Numbered from the stretch's first letter, positions 25,801 to 35,228 are shown. The stretch: 64,000 nt of DNA from JALORV01 sp963712485 (GCA_963712485.1 CAVQID010000039.1:171507-235506), one strand, 5' to 3'. Made by a program: numbers and translations. The notes: a model not told the origin generated them from the letters alone.

Positions 25801-26146
25801 CAAGATTCAGGAAGAATCACTGCACTACGAGCACCTCAAGCACACCGGCGAATATCCGATCATCGGCGTCAACACGTTCCGCAATCCGCATGTGTCGGAA
25901 GTGCCGCAGACGATCGAGCTCGCGCGCTCGACGGAAGAGGAAAAGCAGTCCCAGCTCAAGCGCCTTCAGGACTTCCACAAGCGCCATGCGAAAGAAGCGC
26001 CGAAGATGCTGAAGCGGCTCCAGCAGGCCGTCATTGCGAACGACAACGTCTTTGCCGTGCTGATGGATGCCGTCCGCGTTTGTTCCCTCGGCCAGATCAC
26101 GAGCGCGTTGTTCGAGGTCGGTGGCCAGTACCGGCGCAGCATGTAG
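22835..26146 (+). CDS. icmF: Fused isobutyryl-CoA mutase IcmF (B12-binding, MeaB-like GTPase and mutase domains)
   Basis: Adenosylcobalamin-dependent enzyme that interconverts isobutyryl-CoA and n-butyryl-CoA (some members prefer pivalyl- or isovaleryl-CoA). Domain order is diagnostic: an N-terminal B12-binding domain with SLFDGHDASIN, whose H31 is the cobalt ligand; a MeaB-type G-protein chaperone with P-loop GVTGTGGAGKSSLTDEL near 209-225 and NKFDRKG; a linker; and a C-terminal mutase barrel from about residue 550. Start at 22835 has a GGGAG site; an in-frame TTG 15 bases upstream is unlikely. At 1103 residues it is full length. The palindrome upstream suggests control with branched-chain acyl-CoA metabolism. 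No other gene is close downstream; 26147-26369 holds nothing I recognise. Confidence 0.96.
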   Translation: MTDLSEIKKLASYRPKHKVRFVTAASLFDGHDASINIMRRILQSMGAEVIHLGHNRSVEEIVTAALQEDVQGIAVSSYQGGHVEFFKYMLDLLRERGGANIRVYGGGGGVIVSEEIAELHAYGVARIFSPEDGQKMGLAGMIGLMVAECDLDLGTAAPASLDALKDKDATKRWRALAQLITALELNEADAKLVEALHKQADTAKVPVLGVTGTGGAGKSSLTDELVRRLRLDQGDKLAIAIISIDPSRRKSGGALLGDRIRMNAIGPWGSAEPQGSSAGVQRVFMRSLATREAGSEISQALPHAVAAAKVAGFDVVIVETSGIGQGDAAIVPHADLSLYVMTPEYGAASQLEKIDMLDFADFVAINKFDRKGAADALRDVAKQVQRNKGDFAKKPDEMPVFGTMASRFNDDGVTALYQALLPRLKEHGLKGGDGVLPKVETRHSTNQTPVVPPQRTRYLAEIADTVRGYKKRAVEQARIARQRQQLSEAKRMLAAECKEENGNLDSLAADRDAKLDARSKKLLTMWPQMQKAYAGDEYVVKIRDKELRTRLTTTSLSGSKIRKVALPHYEDHGELLRWLLLENVPGSFPYTAGVFAFKRENEDPTRMFAGEGDPFRTNRRFKLLSEGMPAKRLSTAFDSVTLYGNDPDLRPDIYGKVGNSGVSIATLDDLKVLYSGFDLTAPNTSVSMTINGPAPSILAMFMTTAIDQNLDKFRSDNGREPTEDEAAKIRQWVLENVRGTVQADILKEDQGQNTCIFSTEFSLKVMGDIQEYFVHHNVRNFYSVSISGYHIAEAGANPISQLAFTLSNGFTFVEAYLARGMQIDDFAPNLSFFFSNGMDPEYTVMGRVARRIWAVAMRDKYGANERSQKLKYHCQTSGRSLHAQEIQFNDIRTTLQALIATYDNANSLHTNAYDEAITTPTEESVRRAMAIQMIINREWGLAKNENPNQGSFIIDELTELVEEAVLKEFESISERGGVLGAMELGYQRGKIQEESLHYEHLKHTGEYPIIGVNTFRNPHVSEVPQTIELARSTEEEKQSQLKRLQDFHKRHAKEAPKMLKRLQQAVIANDNVFAVLMDAVRVCSLGQITSALFEVGGQYRRSM

Positions 26147-26369
26147 CCGATTCGGCCGGCGTGTGGGACATAGAGCCCGTGAACATCGACGGCGTCGAAG
26201 CCGAAGTGGTCGATCCCGCGAGCCATCCCAGATCGCAGCCGCAGAAACTCTTCGGTTCCGCTGTATTTCTTGCACGGTCGCGGTGACGCACGCGTCACTT
26301 CCGTCTCTGCACTGATCACAAAGGAACGAAGCGGAACAAAGCGAGGCCAAGGCGTCGTGGCGAACCGCG

Positions 26370-26918
26370 TCACCAGGTGCGAACGCGGCCAGTATCGATG
26401 TGTACGAATTGTTGCCCGGGGTAGTAACCCACGCCGCCGGCGCGCAACGACATTGCGGCATCGCGCAGGTCGGCCAGCGCGACACCCGGCAGGCGCACGT
26501 CGATCGCCCGCCCTTCCATGTGCAGGCTATGCGTCGCAACGCCGCCGCCCCGCGTTTGCCTCAGCGTGGAGTTCGTAGCTGCGCAGCGATAACCCGAGAT
26601 GACTTCGTACGGAAGCGCAACGCCCACACGCTGCTGCACCTGATGCAGCAGATCGAAAAGGCGCGGATCGATCGCGCCGATGTCACCAGTGTAGTGATCG
26701 CGCAGGAACCGGTTCAGCGACAGCAGCGCGTCGGGCACGTAGCTGTCGGCGACCGCGTACACGAGCCGGATGCTTTCGTGCGTGTGGGTATGCACCATCG
26801 CCAGCCCGCGCCCGGCGGCGGTGTTCGCCTTGCCGGCGATAGGTAGCAGGCTTCCCGCTGCAAGACCTGCGGAGTGCGTCAGAAAGCGGCGGCGAGCGGA
26901 GTGAGGCGAATTGTTCAT
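26370..26918 (-). CDS. DUF882 / YcbK-like exported peptidase (M15 fold), Tat signal
   Basis: A 182-residue periplasmic protein with a twin-arginine-type leader (SARRRFLTHSAGLAAGSLLP) and a zinc-peptidase M15-like fold. Metal ligand candidates are seen in SGYRCAATN, THSLHMEGRAIDVRLP and VHIDTGRVRTW, the His-x6-Asp and His pattern of D,D/L,D-carboxypeptidases. The YcbK family is regularly encoded beside YcbB-type L,D-transpeptidases, as here, where the reading frames overlap by 4 bp (ATGA). Peptidoglycan processing is therefore likely. Confidence 0.9.
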   Translation of the reverse strand: MNNSPHSARRRFLTHSAGLAAGSLLPIAGKANTAAGRGLAMVHTHTHESIRLVYAVADSYVPDALLSLNRFLRDHYTGDIGAIDPRLFDLLHQVQQRVGVALPYEVISGYRCAATNSTLRQTRGGGVATHSLHMEGRAIDVRLPGVALADLRDAAMSLRAGGVGYYPGQQFVHIDTGRVRTW

Positions 26919-28474
26919 TGTCGAAGCTGGCTGGTCAGTGGCTGTGTCCGGCGGTCGCGCAGGGCCGCGTCAAGACGCCGGTCATGGCCGTAGATGTCGT
27001 CGAAGAAGTGGATGCGGCCTTGCTTGAAGATAGCAGTTCCGTAGGCAATGACGACGGGGATCGGTTGCACCAGCCGCACCGAGCTCGGTTCACTTTCGGT
27101 CATCGCGCGCCGGATGCGCTCCTCGTTCCACTCGGGCATTCCCTGCAGTGCGAACACCGCGAGCTCCAGCGGCTTCTCGACACGAATGCAGCCATGGCTG
27201 AAGTCCCGGCGGTCGCGTTCGAAGAGCCGCACGGACGGCGTGTGGTGCAGGTAGATGTTGTCCCGGTTCGGGAACACGAACTTGGTGTCGCCGAGTGCGT
27301 TGCGCGGGCCAGGACGCTGGCGGATGCGCGCTTGCCCGGCAAGCACATCGACGAGCAGCGATGGCGAGAGCGTACTGATGACCCCACCGGAACCCGAGAC
27401 AAATTCGAAGCCCTCGCGATCGAAGTACCCGGGATCGCGTCGCAGCCGCGGGACGACTTCGCCGCGCGCGATTGAAGGCGGCACGTTCCAGAACGGCTGG
27501 AACTCGATGGAGCGCATCTGCTCTTCGAAAATGGGCGTGCGCGTGTCGAGCGCCTTGCCGATGATGACCTTCATCGTTGCGCGAACCGCGATGGTGTCGC
27601 CGTCGACTTCATAGGCGCGCAGCACGAACTCCGGGATATTGATCACCACCATGCGCGGGCCTTCGAGCAGCGGCGTCCAGCGCAGTCGCTCCATCGTCAA
27701 CTCGATTTGCCGCGCGCGGGCGACCGGTGACACATTCAACTGCGCAAAGGTGGCCTTGCCGATGACTCCGTCGGCCGTGAGGCCGTGCCGAAGCTGGAAC
27801 GACCGGACGCCTTCGATCAGCGCGCCCTCATACGAAGGCAGGTCGCCGAGCGCGATCAGGCGATCGCGCAGCACCGCGTTACCTGCATACGGCTGGCCCG
27901 GTTCGAGTTTCGGGGGGCTGCCGTGTGGCCCCGCGGGCAACGGCGGCAACGTTACTTGCCACGCGGGATGGTTCACCAGCGTCCGATAGTATGCAAGGGC
28001 ATCGCGCAGTTGCCGGTATTGGGAAATGCGCGGTGCGGAATTGCGCACCGCCTGCGTCAGTTGTCCGCTCGCTAGTGCCGTCTGCAGTTCCCACTCGGGA
28101 TAAAACGCCGCGCGCCCGGCGACCGGATATCCGTGCGGCAGATCTTCCGGTGCGATGCGGCCGCGATGCAGGTCGGCCAGGTAATGCTCCATCGCGCGCG
28201 TCAGCGCGTGGTCGAGCTCAGCCGCGGCGGCAGCATCGAGGGGCGCCGCGTTCCGTGCGAGATCGACTGCGAGCGCGAGCGCAGCGGCCGAATAGTCGAG
28301 CGGGTCGAGGCCCTCGCTGCCGGCGTCAAGCAGCAACTCGACTGCCTGGCTCGCCCGAAGACCCGGCCGGACGCCATCGAACCATAACAAGCTCTCCGTG
28401 GCGGCCGGGACCGGCCAACCCGTCATCAGCAGCACGACGCACGCGCCGCGCAACAAAAGACCGAACCAACTCAT
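26915..28474 (-). CDS. L,D-transpeptidase, YcbB/LdtD-like
   Basis: A 519-residue cell-wall enzyme that makes 3-3 crosslinks in peptidoglycan or anchors proteins to it. An N-terminal signal segment is followed by a scaffold region, a peptidoglycan-binding domain (LRHGLTADGVIGKATFAQLN near 235-255) and the YkuD catalytic domain with HHTPSVRLFERDRRDFSHGC, in which the Cys of SHGCIRV is the nucleophile. Length and domain order fit YcbB. It precedes and overlaps the YcbK-like gene. Confidence 0.94.
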   Translation of the reverse strand: MSWFGLLLRGACVVLLMTGWPVPAATESLLWFDGVRPGLRASQAVELLLDAGSEGLDPLDYSAAALALAVDLARNAAPLDAAAAAELDHALTRAMEHYLADLHRGRIAPEDLPHGYPVAGRAAFYPEWELQTALASGQLTQAVRNSAPRISQYRQLRDALAYYRTLVNHPAWQVTLPPLPAGPHGSPPKLEPGQPYAGNAVLRDRLIALGDLPSYEGALIEGVRSFQLRHGLTADGVIGKATFAQLNVSPVARARQIELTMERLRWTPLLEGPRMVVINIPEFVLRAYEVDGDTIAVRATMKVIIGKALDTRTPIFEEQMRSIEFQPFWNVPPSIARGEVVPRLRRDPGYFDREGFEFVSGSGGVISTLSPSLLVDVLAGQARIRQRPGPRNALGDTKFVFPNRDNIYLHHTPSVRLFERDRRDFSHGCIRVEKPLELAVFALQGMPEWNEERIRRAMTESEPSSVRLVQPIPVVIAYGTAIFKQGRIHFFDDIYGHDRRLDAALRDRRTQPLTSQLRQ

Positions 28475-28595
28475 GCATCAATTGTTGTTCCTCACACGGC
28501 AAGCGTCATGACCGGCCTCACGTCTAGCCGCATTTCGTGCGTCTGCTCTTGCGCATTTTCCGTGCGGAGGAGAGGTAGCGCAGGTCGGGACGGTC

Positions 28596-29018
28596 CTAGC
28601 GGCCGACGACGCGCGGTTGCGCCGCGAACAGGCCGCGAGTGCGCGTGACGAGCATCGCAATACCGTCCTTGACGATCTGCGCCAGGCGAGTCAGCTCGTC
28701 GCGGCGCAGCTGCGCCGCGCGGGCGCGCATGACGTCGTAGAGATCGCGACCGCGGGTGATGCGCGCTTCCGCGGGCACAACGACGAAAACCACGGCGGAC
28801 TCCTTGATGGCGCTCAGCAGCAGCGGCTCGCGGCTGCGTACGTCGAAGCGTTCCCCGGCAGCGAGGACGATGTCATCGTGCCTCCGTTCCTGAGTGATCC
28901 ACACTTCGCCACGCACGGCAAATACGGCGGCTCCGGGGCGCAGGCGCAGTTCCAGCGGCGCCGCATCGAGGCTGAAAGTGGCGTCGCTGCCAGGCATTTG
29001 AGAATTCCGGTGCGTCAT
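28596..29018 (-). CDS. DUF2917 domain-containing protein
   Basis: A 140-residue cytoplasmic protein with a small cupin-like beta domain (LRPGAAVFAVRGEVWITQ, then DDIVLAAGERFDV), matching the DUF2917 pattern. The C-terminal 60 residues are helical and basic. Start at 29018 has a clear GGAGG site; an upstream extension to 29114 would run into the divergent LysR gene and is discarded. DUF2917 genes are often found next to GcvA-like LysR regulators, as here. Function unknown. Confidence 0.8.
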   Translation of the reverse strand: MTHRNSQMPGSDATFSLDAAPLELRLRPGAAVFAVRGEVWITQERRHDDIVLAAGERFDVRSREPLLLSAIKESAVVFVVVPAEARITRGRDLYDVMRARAAQLRRDELTRLAQIVKDGIAMLVTRTRGLFAAQPRVVGR

Positions 29019-29108
29019 GTTGACCTCCGATGTCGATGGGGCAGACTGTGGCTCCCGGCGCGTCGGACGACAAACGAAATTACGGGATGCGATACATGAG
29101 CCACGGGA

Positions 29109-30080
29109 ATGCATAAGCCGCGCGATCTGCCGACCTCGCTGGACCTGCTGCGGGGATTCGAGGCCGCGGCGCGGCTGCTGTCATTCACATCTGCGGCAGC
29201 GGAACTCTTTCTGACGCAATCTGCCGTGAGCCGCCAGGTGCAGCAGCTGGAGCAGCAGCTGGGTGTGCGACTGTTCGAGCGACGCACGCGCGCGCTGGTG
29301 CTGACGGAGGCCGGCGCGTTGTACTTCAGGGAAGTGGCCAAGGCACTGCACCAGTTGCGCGAAGCCACTGAACAGGTGCGCGCGCGGACGGCGCCGATCG
29401 TGAGGGTGACGACGACGGTGACCTTCGCCTCGCTATGGCTGGTCCCCCGGCTGGCCGCCTTTCAGTCGCAACATGCCGATATCTCGGTGCATGTGGTCGC
29501 GGACAACACCGTGCGCGACGTGGAGCGTCATTCGCTCGATGTGGCGGTCCGCTATTGCCCTCCGGAGCTGGTTGGGACGGAGGCGGCACGCCTCTTCGGG
29601 GAAAGTGTCACACCGGTCTGCAGTCCGCGGCTGATCAAGCAGCGTCGTATCAGCCGTCCGGAAGACCTGATGACCTTGCCGTTGATTGAACTGGCAGACC
29701 CGTCCGGCAACGTGCTGTGGCTGTCGTGGAAAGTCTGGTGCGAGGCGATGCAGCTGACCGGGCCGAGCGACGGCCGCGGCCTCGTATTCAGTCACTACGA
29801 TCAGGTGATCCAGGCCGCGGTTTCCGGCCAGGGCGTCGCGCTCGGGCGCTTCCCGCTCGTCGATCAGCTGCTGGCAGATGGGCGGCTCGTGGTTCCGTTG
29901 AAGGGCCGGCAGTACGCGACGGCCCAGCGCCGGGCCTACTGGATGATCGTGTCACCGACCGCGCGGCAGCGGCATGAAGTGAAGACCTTCACGGACTGGC
30001 TGCAGGCGGAGGTCGCGCAGGCGGACGCGGAGGGCGCGATGGCCGCGACGCGCGCGCGACCGCGCGCGGCAGCGCGCTAG
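29109..30080 (+). CDS. LysR family regulator, GcvA-like
   Basis: A 323-residue LysR regulator of the GcvA type. The N-terminal helix-turn-helix contains LTQSAVSRQVQQLEQQLGVRLFERR, split here over about residues 34-58, and the effector domain begins with the VRVTTTVTFASLWLVPRLAAF strand typical of GcvA. The last 25 residues are Ala/Arg-rich and probably disordered. It is divergent from the DUF2917 gene, its probable target, with a 90-bp space between them. Confidence 0.92.
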   Translation: MHKPRDLPTSLDLLRGFEAAARLLSFTSAAAELFLTQSAVSRQVQQLEQQLGVRLFERRTRALVLTEAGALYFREVAKALHQLREATEQVRARTAPIVRVTTTVTFASLWLVPRLAAFQSQHADISVHVVADNTVRDVERHSLDVAVRYCPPELVGTEAARLFGESVTPVCSPRLIKQRRISRPEDLMTLPLIELADPSGNVLWLSWKVWCEAMQLTGPSDGRGLVFSHYDQVIQAAVSGQGVALGRFPLVDQLLADGRLVVPLKGRQYATAQRRAYWMIVSPTARQRHEVKTFTDWLQAEVAQADAEGAMAATRARPRAAAR

Positions 30081-30158
30081 GAGACGTCGGGCTGCTGCAA
30101 CGCAGCTTGCCGACACGCGGGATTTGGCGACGATACGGCTGCTTCGGCTGCAGATCGC

Positions 30159-32849
30159 ATGACATTCGCCCGAACCAAGATTCAGCTGCCTCGACCGCGG
30201 ACAGCGTTTGTCGAGCGTGCCGGTGTGCACTCTCGCCTCGCCAAAGCACTGCTCGAAAAGCGGGTGGCATTGCTGTGTGCGCCGGCCGGTTACGGCAAGA
30301 CTTCACTGCTGGCCCAGCAGATTTCCCGCCTGCCGCCCGCGCTGGCGGTGGTCTGGGTGTCGGCCGATGCCGGCGACGACCTGCACCGCCTGCTCGAATG
30401 CATGATCGCGGCGCTTGAACCGTACGACGCGCCGTGGCGCACCGCCCCCGAGGCGCTCGTCGCCGGCCTCAGCCGCGGCAATGAAGCCGAGCAGCGCAGC
30501 GTTGCCGCCGAAATCATCAACACACTAGATGCCTGCGACGTGCCGCATGGCGTAATCGTCTTCGACGACGTGCATCGCATTGACGATCCGGCGTTCTTCC
30601 GTTTCCTCGACCTGCTGATCGAGCGGATGAGCGAGCGCTGGACGCTGGTGATCTCCTCCCGCGTCGAGCCGCCGCTGGCGCTCGCACGCTTGCGGGCCGC
30701 CGAGGATCTGGCCGAGTTCCGTCAGCTGCACCTGCAATTCGCGCACGACGAGGCGCGTCGGTTCGCGCAGGACGCGGGGCTGGACGATGCACTTGCCGAG
30801 CGCCTGTTCGCGCGCACACAGGGCTGGCCGGCGGGCTTGCGCATCGCGATCGGTGCCGCATTGGGCGCCGCCGGCACGCCGGCCTCGCTGGTACCGGAAC
30901 GCGCGCTGCGTGCCGGGGAGCGGCCGCTGTTCGAGTTCCTGGCGGCCGAGGTCGTCGACCAGCTCGAACCGGCGCTGGCGCAGTTCCTGATGCGCGTGGC
31001 GGTGTTGCCCGAATTGCAGGCCGAGCGCTGTGCCGTCGTCGCTCGCGACGTGCAGGCCGCGGCAAGGCTCGACGAAATCGAGCGGCTCGGACTGTTCGTC
31101 GAAGCGCTCGATGCGCCGACGCGCACGCTGCGCCTGCATGACCTGTTTCGTGATGCGCTGCTGCAGCGACTGCAACAGCGCGATCCGCATTCGCTTGCCG
31201 ACGCGCGGCGGCTCGCCGCCGACACCGAAAACGATCCAGTCCGCCGCATTACACTGCTGCTCGACGCCGGCGATGCGGAACAGGCGGCGAGCCTGGTGCT
31301 TGCGCACGTGCCGGCAATGGTCGCCACCGACGGACACGCGACGGCGTCGCACCTGATCGGCCGCTTTCCGGCGACGATGCGCGAACGCGCGCCCGAGTTG
31401 CTGTTCGTGCGCGGGATGATCGCCTGGGTTCACTGGGACTTTCCGCTGATGCTGAGTTCGTTCGAGCGCGCGGAAGCCGGGTTCGCGGCACGCGGCGCAC
31501 GTGACGACGAATTGCTGGCGCGCGCGTTCCGTGCGACCGGGCTGGTTGCGATGGGTGGTCTCGATGAAGCCGCTGCGCTGACTGAGTCGATGCATCGGCA
31601 GCCGCTCGCCGGGCCGGCGCGCGTGATGCTGCTGCACGCGGAAACCTGGCTCGCAGTCGACAACGGTCGCGTGGCGCGCGTCCCGCCCCTGGTCGAGGAG
31701 ATGCTTGCCTTGCTCGAACAGGTCGATCGCATGGACCTTTGGTACCACACGACGCCGGCCAACCGCTTCTCCGGCCTGCCGGGCATGGCGCGGCCGCTGC
31801 TGCGCCATGCGGCGTTGCTGGTGCGTCTGTCGCGTGACGAACCGACGACGTTGCGTGCGCTGGCGCTGCTGGTGCAGGCATGGGACGCGCTGTGGCGCGG
31901 GGAGTTCGACGAAGCGCGTGCACTCGCCGAGCGCGCGCGCGAGGATGCCGCCTGGTCGGGACGCACCGGCGCCGTGCATGGCCATCTGCTGGCGCTGACC
32001 GCGCTGCGCGAGGCCGCGCTGGGTCATCGCGCCGCGGCACTCGATGCGGCGGAGACGCGGGCACGCGAACTCGGTGCGCGTTACAGCGCGTGGGGCCGCT
32101 GGCATTTCGCACTGTTCGTCGCAAGAGTGGCCGCGCTCAGCGACGATGTTGGCGCGCTACGCGACGCGCTGCGCCGGGCCGATCTGCAGATGGCCCTTGC
32201 CGCTGGTGTCGCCAACGACGCGCGCACGCGACCGGTGGTGCCGATCCGGGCTCAGCTCGCCTGGATCGAAGGCCGCACCGATGACGCGATCGCCCTCTGG
32301 CGCGAGGCTCTGGCGCATGAAGAAGAGATCGAGATCTGGGGGCTGGCGCCCGAGGCGCGCGTGCGCCTCGCGCGCGCGCTGATGCGTCAGGGCGATCTCG
32401 CCGGTGCGGCCGATACGCTGCAGCCGGTGTTCGATCGCGCCGACCGTGATGGCGGCCCGGGCGGCGCATTGCTCGCGTCCGATGCGCTCGGCGAACTCGC
32501 AGCGGCAGGCTGGCGCACCGCGCTGCCCGCGCGCCGCCAGGCCGAACTGCGCGCCTGGGCACAGCGGGTCGCCGCCGCGCGCGCGGTCGGCGCCACGTCC
32601 GCTTCGACCGAGGCTATAGAGGCGGGCAGCACAGGCAGCGCGGCGACCGGCGTGGCGGCGGCGGGACTTTCCGCGCGCGAAATCGAAGTGCTCGCGCGCA
32701 TTGCGGCGGGGGACAGCAACAAGCTGATCGCGCGCGCCTTCGACCTCAGTCTGCACACGGTCAAGCGGCACGTCGCCAACATCCTCGGCAAGCTCGGCGT
32801 CGAGACCCGCGGCCAGGCCGCGGCCTGGTACCTCTCCCGCACCCACTGA
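30159..32849 (+). CDS. MalT-like LuxR family ATP-dependent transcriptional regulator
   Basis: An 896-residue STAND-type activator. An N-terminal ATPase has Walker A in CAPAGYGKTSLL (near residue 48) and Walker B in VIVFDDVHRI. The long middle part is built of helical TPR-like repeats and carries the ligand-sensing region. The C-terminal LuxR helix-turn-helix is clear in LSAREIEVLARIAAGDSNK and HTVKRHVANILGKLGV. Such proteins bind ATP and an inducer, oligomerise and activate nearby operons; the NmrA-like and cytochrome genes downstream are possible targets, which is inference. A long Ala-rich linker precedes the DNA-binding domain. Confidence 0.93.
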   Translation: MTFARTKIQLPRPRTAFVERAGVHSRLAKALLEKRVALLCAPAGYGKTSLLAQQISRLPPALAVVWVSADAGDDLHRLLECMIAALEPYDAPWRTAPEALVAGLSRGNEAEQRSVAAEIINTLDACDVPHGVIVFDDVHRIDDPAFFRFLDLLIERMSERWTLVISSRVEPPLALARLRAAEDLAEFRQLHLQFAHDEARRFAQDAGLDDALAERLFARTQGWPAGLRIAIGAALGAAGTPASLVPERALRAGERPLFEFLAAEVVDQLEPALAQFLMRVAVLPELQAERCAVVARDVQAAARLDEIERLGLFVEALDAPTRTLRLHDLFRDALLQRLQQRDPHSLADARRLAADTENDPVRRITLLLDAGDAEQAASLVLAHVPAMVATDGHATASHLIGRFPATMRERAPELLFVRGMIAWVHWDFPLMLSSFERAEAGFAARGARDDELLARAFRATGLVAMGGLDEAAALTESMHRQPLAGPARVMLLHAETWLAVDNGRVARVPPLVEEMLALLEQVDRMDLWYHTTPANRFSGLPGMARPLLRHAALLVRLSRDEPTTLRALALLVQAWDALWRGEFDEARALAERAREDAAWSGRTGAVHGHLLALTALREAALGHRAAALDAAETRARELGARYSAWGRWHFALFVARVAALSDDVGALRDALRRADLQMALAAGVANDARTRPVVPIRAQLAWIEGRTDDAIALWREALAHEEEIEIWGLAPEARVRLARALMRQGDLAGAADTLQPVFDRADRDGGPGGALLASDALGELAAAGWRTALPARRQAELRAWAQRVAAARAVGATSASTEAIEAGSTGSAATGVAAAGLSAREIEVLARIAAGDSNKLIARAFDLSLHTVKRHVANILGKLGVETRGQAAAWYLSRTH

Positions 32850-33011
32850 ACACCCGCCGGTCGAGCCGGCCTGCGCCGCGATGGCTCTCCTTCGTGGCTC
32901 CTCGTCACCGGTGGCCATGGCTCTTCCGGTCGATGTCGGCGGACGCGCCGCCGACCACACTGCCGTCCCATGCAGTGCGGATGTTCCGCACCGTCCCGGA
33001 CGGAGACTTTC

Positions 33012-34031
33012 ATGCAGCAGACCATCACCGTGTTCGGAGCCACCGGCGCACAAGGCGGCGGCCTGGCACGCGCGATCCTCGCTGACCCCTCACGCCGCTT
33101 CACGCTGCGCGCGGTGACGCGCAAGCCCGATTCGCCGGCGGCACGCGCGCTCGCCGCACAGGGCGCCGAGGTAATCAACGCCGATCTCGACGATCTTGCG
33201 AGCGTGCAACGGGCGATGGCCGGGGCGCACGGCGCGTTCTGCGTGACCAATTTCTGGGAGCACTCCTCGCCGGAGAAGGAACGGGCGCAGGCGCACACGA
33301 TGGCGCAGGCGGCGCGGGACGCCGGCGTGAGGCACGTGATCTGGTCGACACTGGAGGACACGCGCGAGTACGTCGTGCCCGGTAGCCGGATGCCGGTACT
33401 GATGGGCCGCTACAACGTGCCGCACTACGATGCGAAGGGCGAGGCGAACGCTGCCTTCTTCGAACGCGACGTCCCGACAACGCTGCTGTACACGTCGTTC
33501 TACTGGGACAACCTGATCCACTTTGGCATGCAGCCGCAGCGCGGTGCCGACGGCAAGCTCGGCTTCGTGCTGCCCATGCGAGATGCGAAGCTTCCCGGCA
33601 TGGCGGCTGAGGACATCGGTCCCTGCGTGTTCGCTATCTACGCCCGCGGCGACGAACTGGTCGGCAAGTCGATCGGCATCGCCGGAGAACACCTGAGCGG
33701 CGCGCAGATGGCCGAGCAGTTGACGCTGGCGCTCGGCGAACCGGTCGCGCATGTCGATCTGACGCCGTCGCAATACGCCGCACTCGGGTTCCCCGGGGCG
33801 GATGACCTGGCCAACATGTTCCAGTTCAAGACCGATTTCGAGCGCATGTACTGCGCGTCTCGCGACCCGGCGGTGGCGCGCGACCTCCATCCCGGCCTGC
33901 AGACCTTCGCCCGCTGGCTGGCGTTCAATGCGCGCCGCATGCCGATCACGCCGCGGCCAGCCATGTCTGCCGATGAAGCCGCGCGCGCTGGCCGACAGCC
34001 GTCGTCGCTGCGCGCCGGCACCGTTGCTTAG
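33012..34031 (+). CDS. NmrA-like NAD(P)-binding protein
   Basis: A 339-residue atypical short-chain dehydrogenase. The N-terminal Rossmann motif is VFGATGAQGGGLARAIL (residues 7-23), and the rest follows the NmrA/HSCARG pattern (VINADLDDLASVQRAMAGAH, then HVIWSTLEDTRE). Such proteins are often redox-sensing regulators that bind NADP but lack dehydrogenase activity. The start at 33012 is preceded by GGAG. It follows the MalT-like regulator by 160 bp. Confidence 0.87.
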   Translation: MQQTITVFGATGAQGGGLARAILADPSRRFTLRAVTRKPDSPAARALAAQGAEVINADLDDLASVQRAMAGAHGAFCVTNFWEHSSPEKERAQAHTMAQAARDAGVRHVIWSTLEDTREYVVPGSRMPVLMGRYNVPHYDAKGEANAAFFERDVPTTLLYTSFYWDNLIHFGMQPQRGADGKLGFVLPMRDAKLPGMAAEDIGPCVFAIYARGDELVGKSIGIAGEHLSGAQMAEQLTLALGEPVAHVDLTPSQYAALGFPGADDLANMFQFKTDFERMYCASRDPAVARDLHPGLQTFARWLAFNARRMPITPRPAMSADEAARAGRQPSSLRAGTVA

Positions 34032-34183
34032 GGAAATCTTAGGAGTCGCTGAGCGAAGAATTAGGAATGCCACTGGCGCGCGATGACTAACGTGTCACCC
34101 ATCGACCGCGCCGCACTCGAGCAGCCTCAAATTCACTGATCCGACATCGTTGACGACCCTACGCAAGCCGAAGCTCCTTGGTC

Positions 34184-35218
34184 ATGAAGACGCTCATCTT
34201 CCTGTTCTCGCTGGCCTCTGCGGCAGCCTTCGCTGCGCCGCCGGAGGCTGTGCCCGCACCGCTGCCGCAGCGGCTGGCGGACACGGGACTGTACGAGCCG
34301 GCCTCGCGCGCCGTCCGCGTTGACGTCATCGCGTTCGCGCCGCAGTACCCGTTGTGGTCCGACGGCACGCGCAAGCGCCGCTGGATCTCCCTGCCACCCG
34401 GCAGGGCGATCGACGCCAGCCGTGTCGACGCCTGGGAGTTTCCGGTGGGCACCCGACTGTGGAAGGAGTTCGGCTACGGCCGCGCAATCGAGACGCGGAT
34501 GATCGAACGGCTTGCCGACGGCTCATGGCGCTTCGCCAGCTATGTATGGAACGCAGATGGCAGCGACGCCGTACTGGCGCCGGAAGATGGCGTCGTTGTA
34601 CCGGTGGCCGACGCGCCGGGCGGTCGCTACGCCGTGCCGAGTCGCACGGACTGCCTCGCCTGCCACGAGGGCGCGGCAGTTCCGGTGCTCGGCTTCAGCG
34701 CGCTGCAGCTTTCTCCCGACCGCGATCCCCTGGCGCCGCACGCTGAAGCGACGGCGCGCGGCCAGATGAACCTGTCGAGCCTGGTGGCGCACGGGGTACT
34801 GCGCAATCTGCCCGGCAGCGTGCTGACATCACCGCCGCGCATTGAGGCGGGCAGTGCGACCGCACGCGCGGCACTGGGTTATCTGCACGGCAACTGCGGC
34901 CACTGTCACAACCCGGCCGGCGCACTGACCGGGCTCGAGTTGCTGCTGGCACAGCAGGCTGAGCCGGGCGCGCGCAGCGTGGAGCGCACGCTGCAATCGC
35001 TGCTCGGACATTCGAGCCGGTTCCGTCAGCAGGGGTCGGACGCAACGCAACGCATTGCCGCCGGCCACGGCAGCAGCGTGCTGACACTGCGCATGAAGAC
35101 GGACAACCTCCTTGCACGCATGCCGCCGCTCGGTGTGCAGGTGGTGGACACCGAGGGCGTTGCCCTCATCGAGCGCTGGATTTCAAAGGACTTGCAGCCA
35201 ACTCTTTCATCTCGTTAG
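34184..35218 (+). CDS. SO2930-like diheme c-type cytochrome
   Basis: A 344-residue secreted protein with an Ala/Leu-rich signal peptide (about 18 residues) and two heme c sites, C157-LA-C160-H and C238-GH-C241-H. The surrounding pattern (LYEPASRAVR, APQYPLWSDGTRKRRWISLP, YLHGNCGHCHNP) matches the SO2930-type diheme family of unknown role. ATG at 34184 is preferred to an in-frame TTG six bases upstream. It is followed 10 bp later by a mono-heme cytochrome, so the two probably form an electron-transfer operon in the periplasm. Confidence 0.83.
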   Translation: MKTLIFLFSLASAAAFAAPPEAVPAPLPQRLADTGLYEPASRAVRVDVIAFAPQYPLWSDGTRKRRWISLPPGRAIDASRVDAWEFPVGTRLWKEFGYGRAIETRMIERLADGSWRFASYVWNADGSDAVLAPEDGVVVPVADAPGGRYAVPSRTDCLACHEGAAVPVLGFSALQLSPDRDPLAPHAEATARGQMNLSSLVAHGVLRNLPGSVLTSPPRIEAGSATARAALGYLHGNCGHCHNPAGALTGLELLLAQQAEPGARSVERTLQSLLGHSSRFRQQGSDATQRIAAGHGSSVLTLRMKTDNLLARMPPLGVQVVDTEGVALIERWISKDLQPTLSSR

Positions 35219-35228
35219 GAGACTCGCC

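Noticed and set aside
30525..32105. Long minus-strand open frame inside the MalT-like gene
   Set aside because: No domain pattern; it mirrors the codon structure of the plus-strand regulator.
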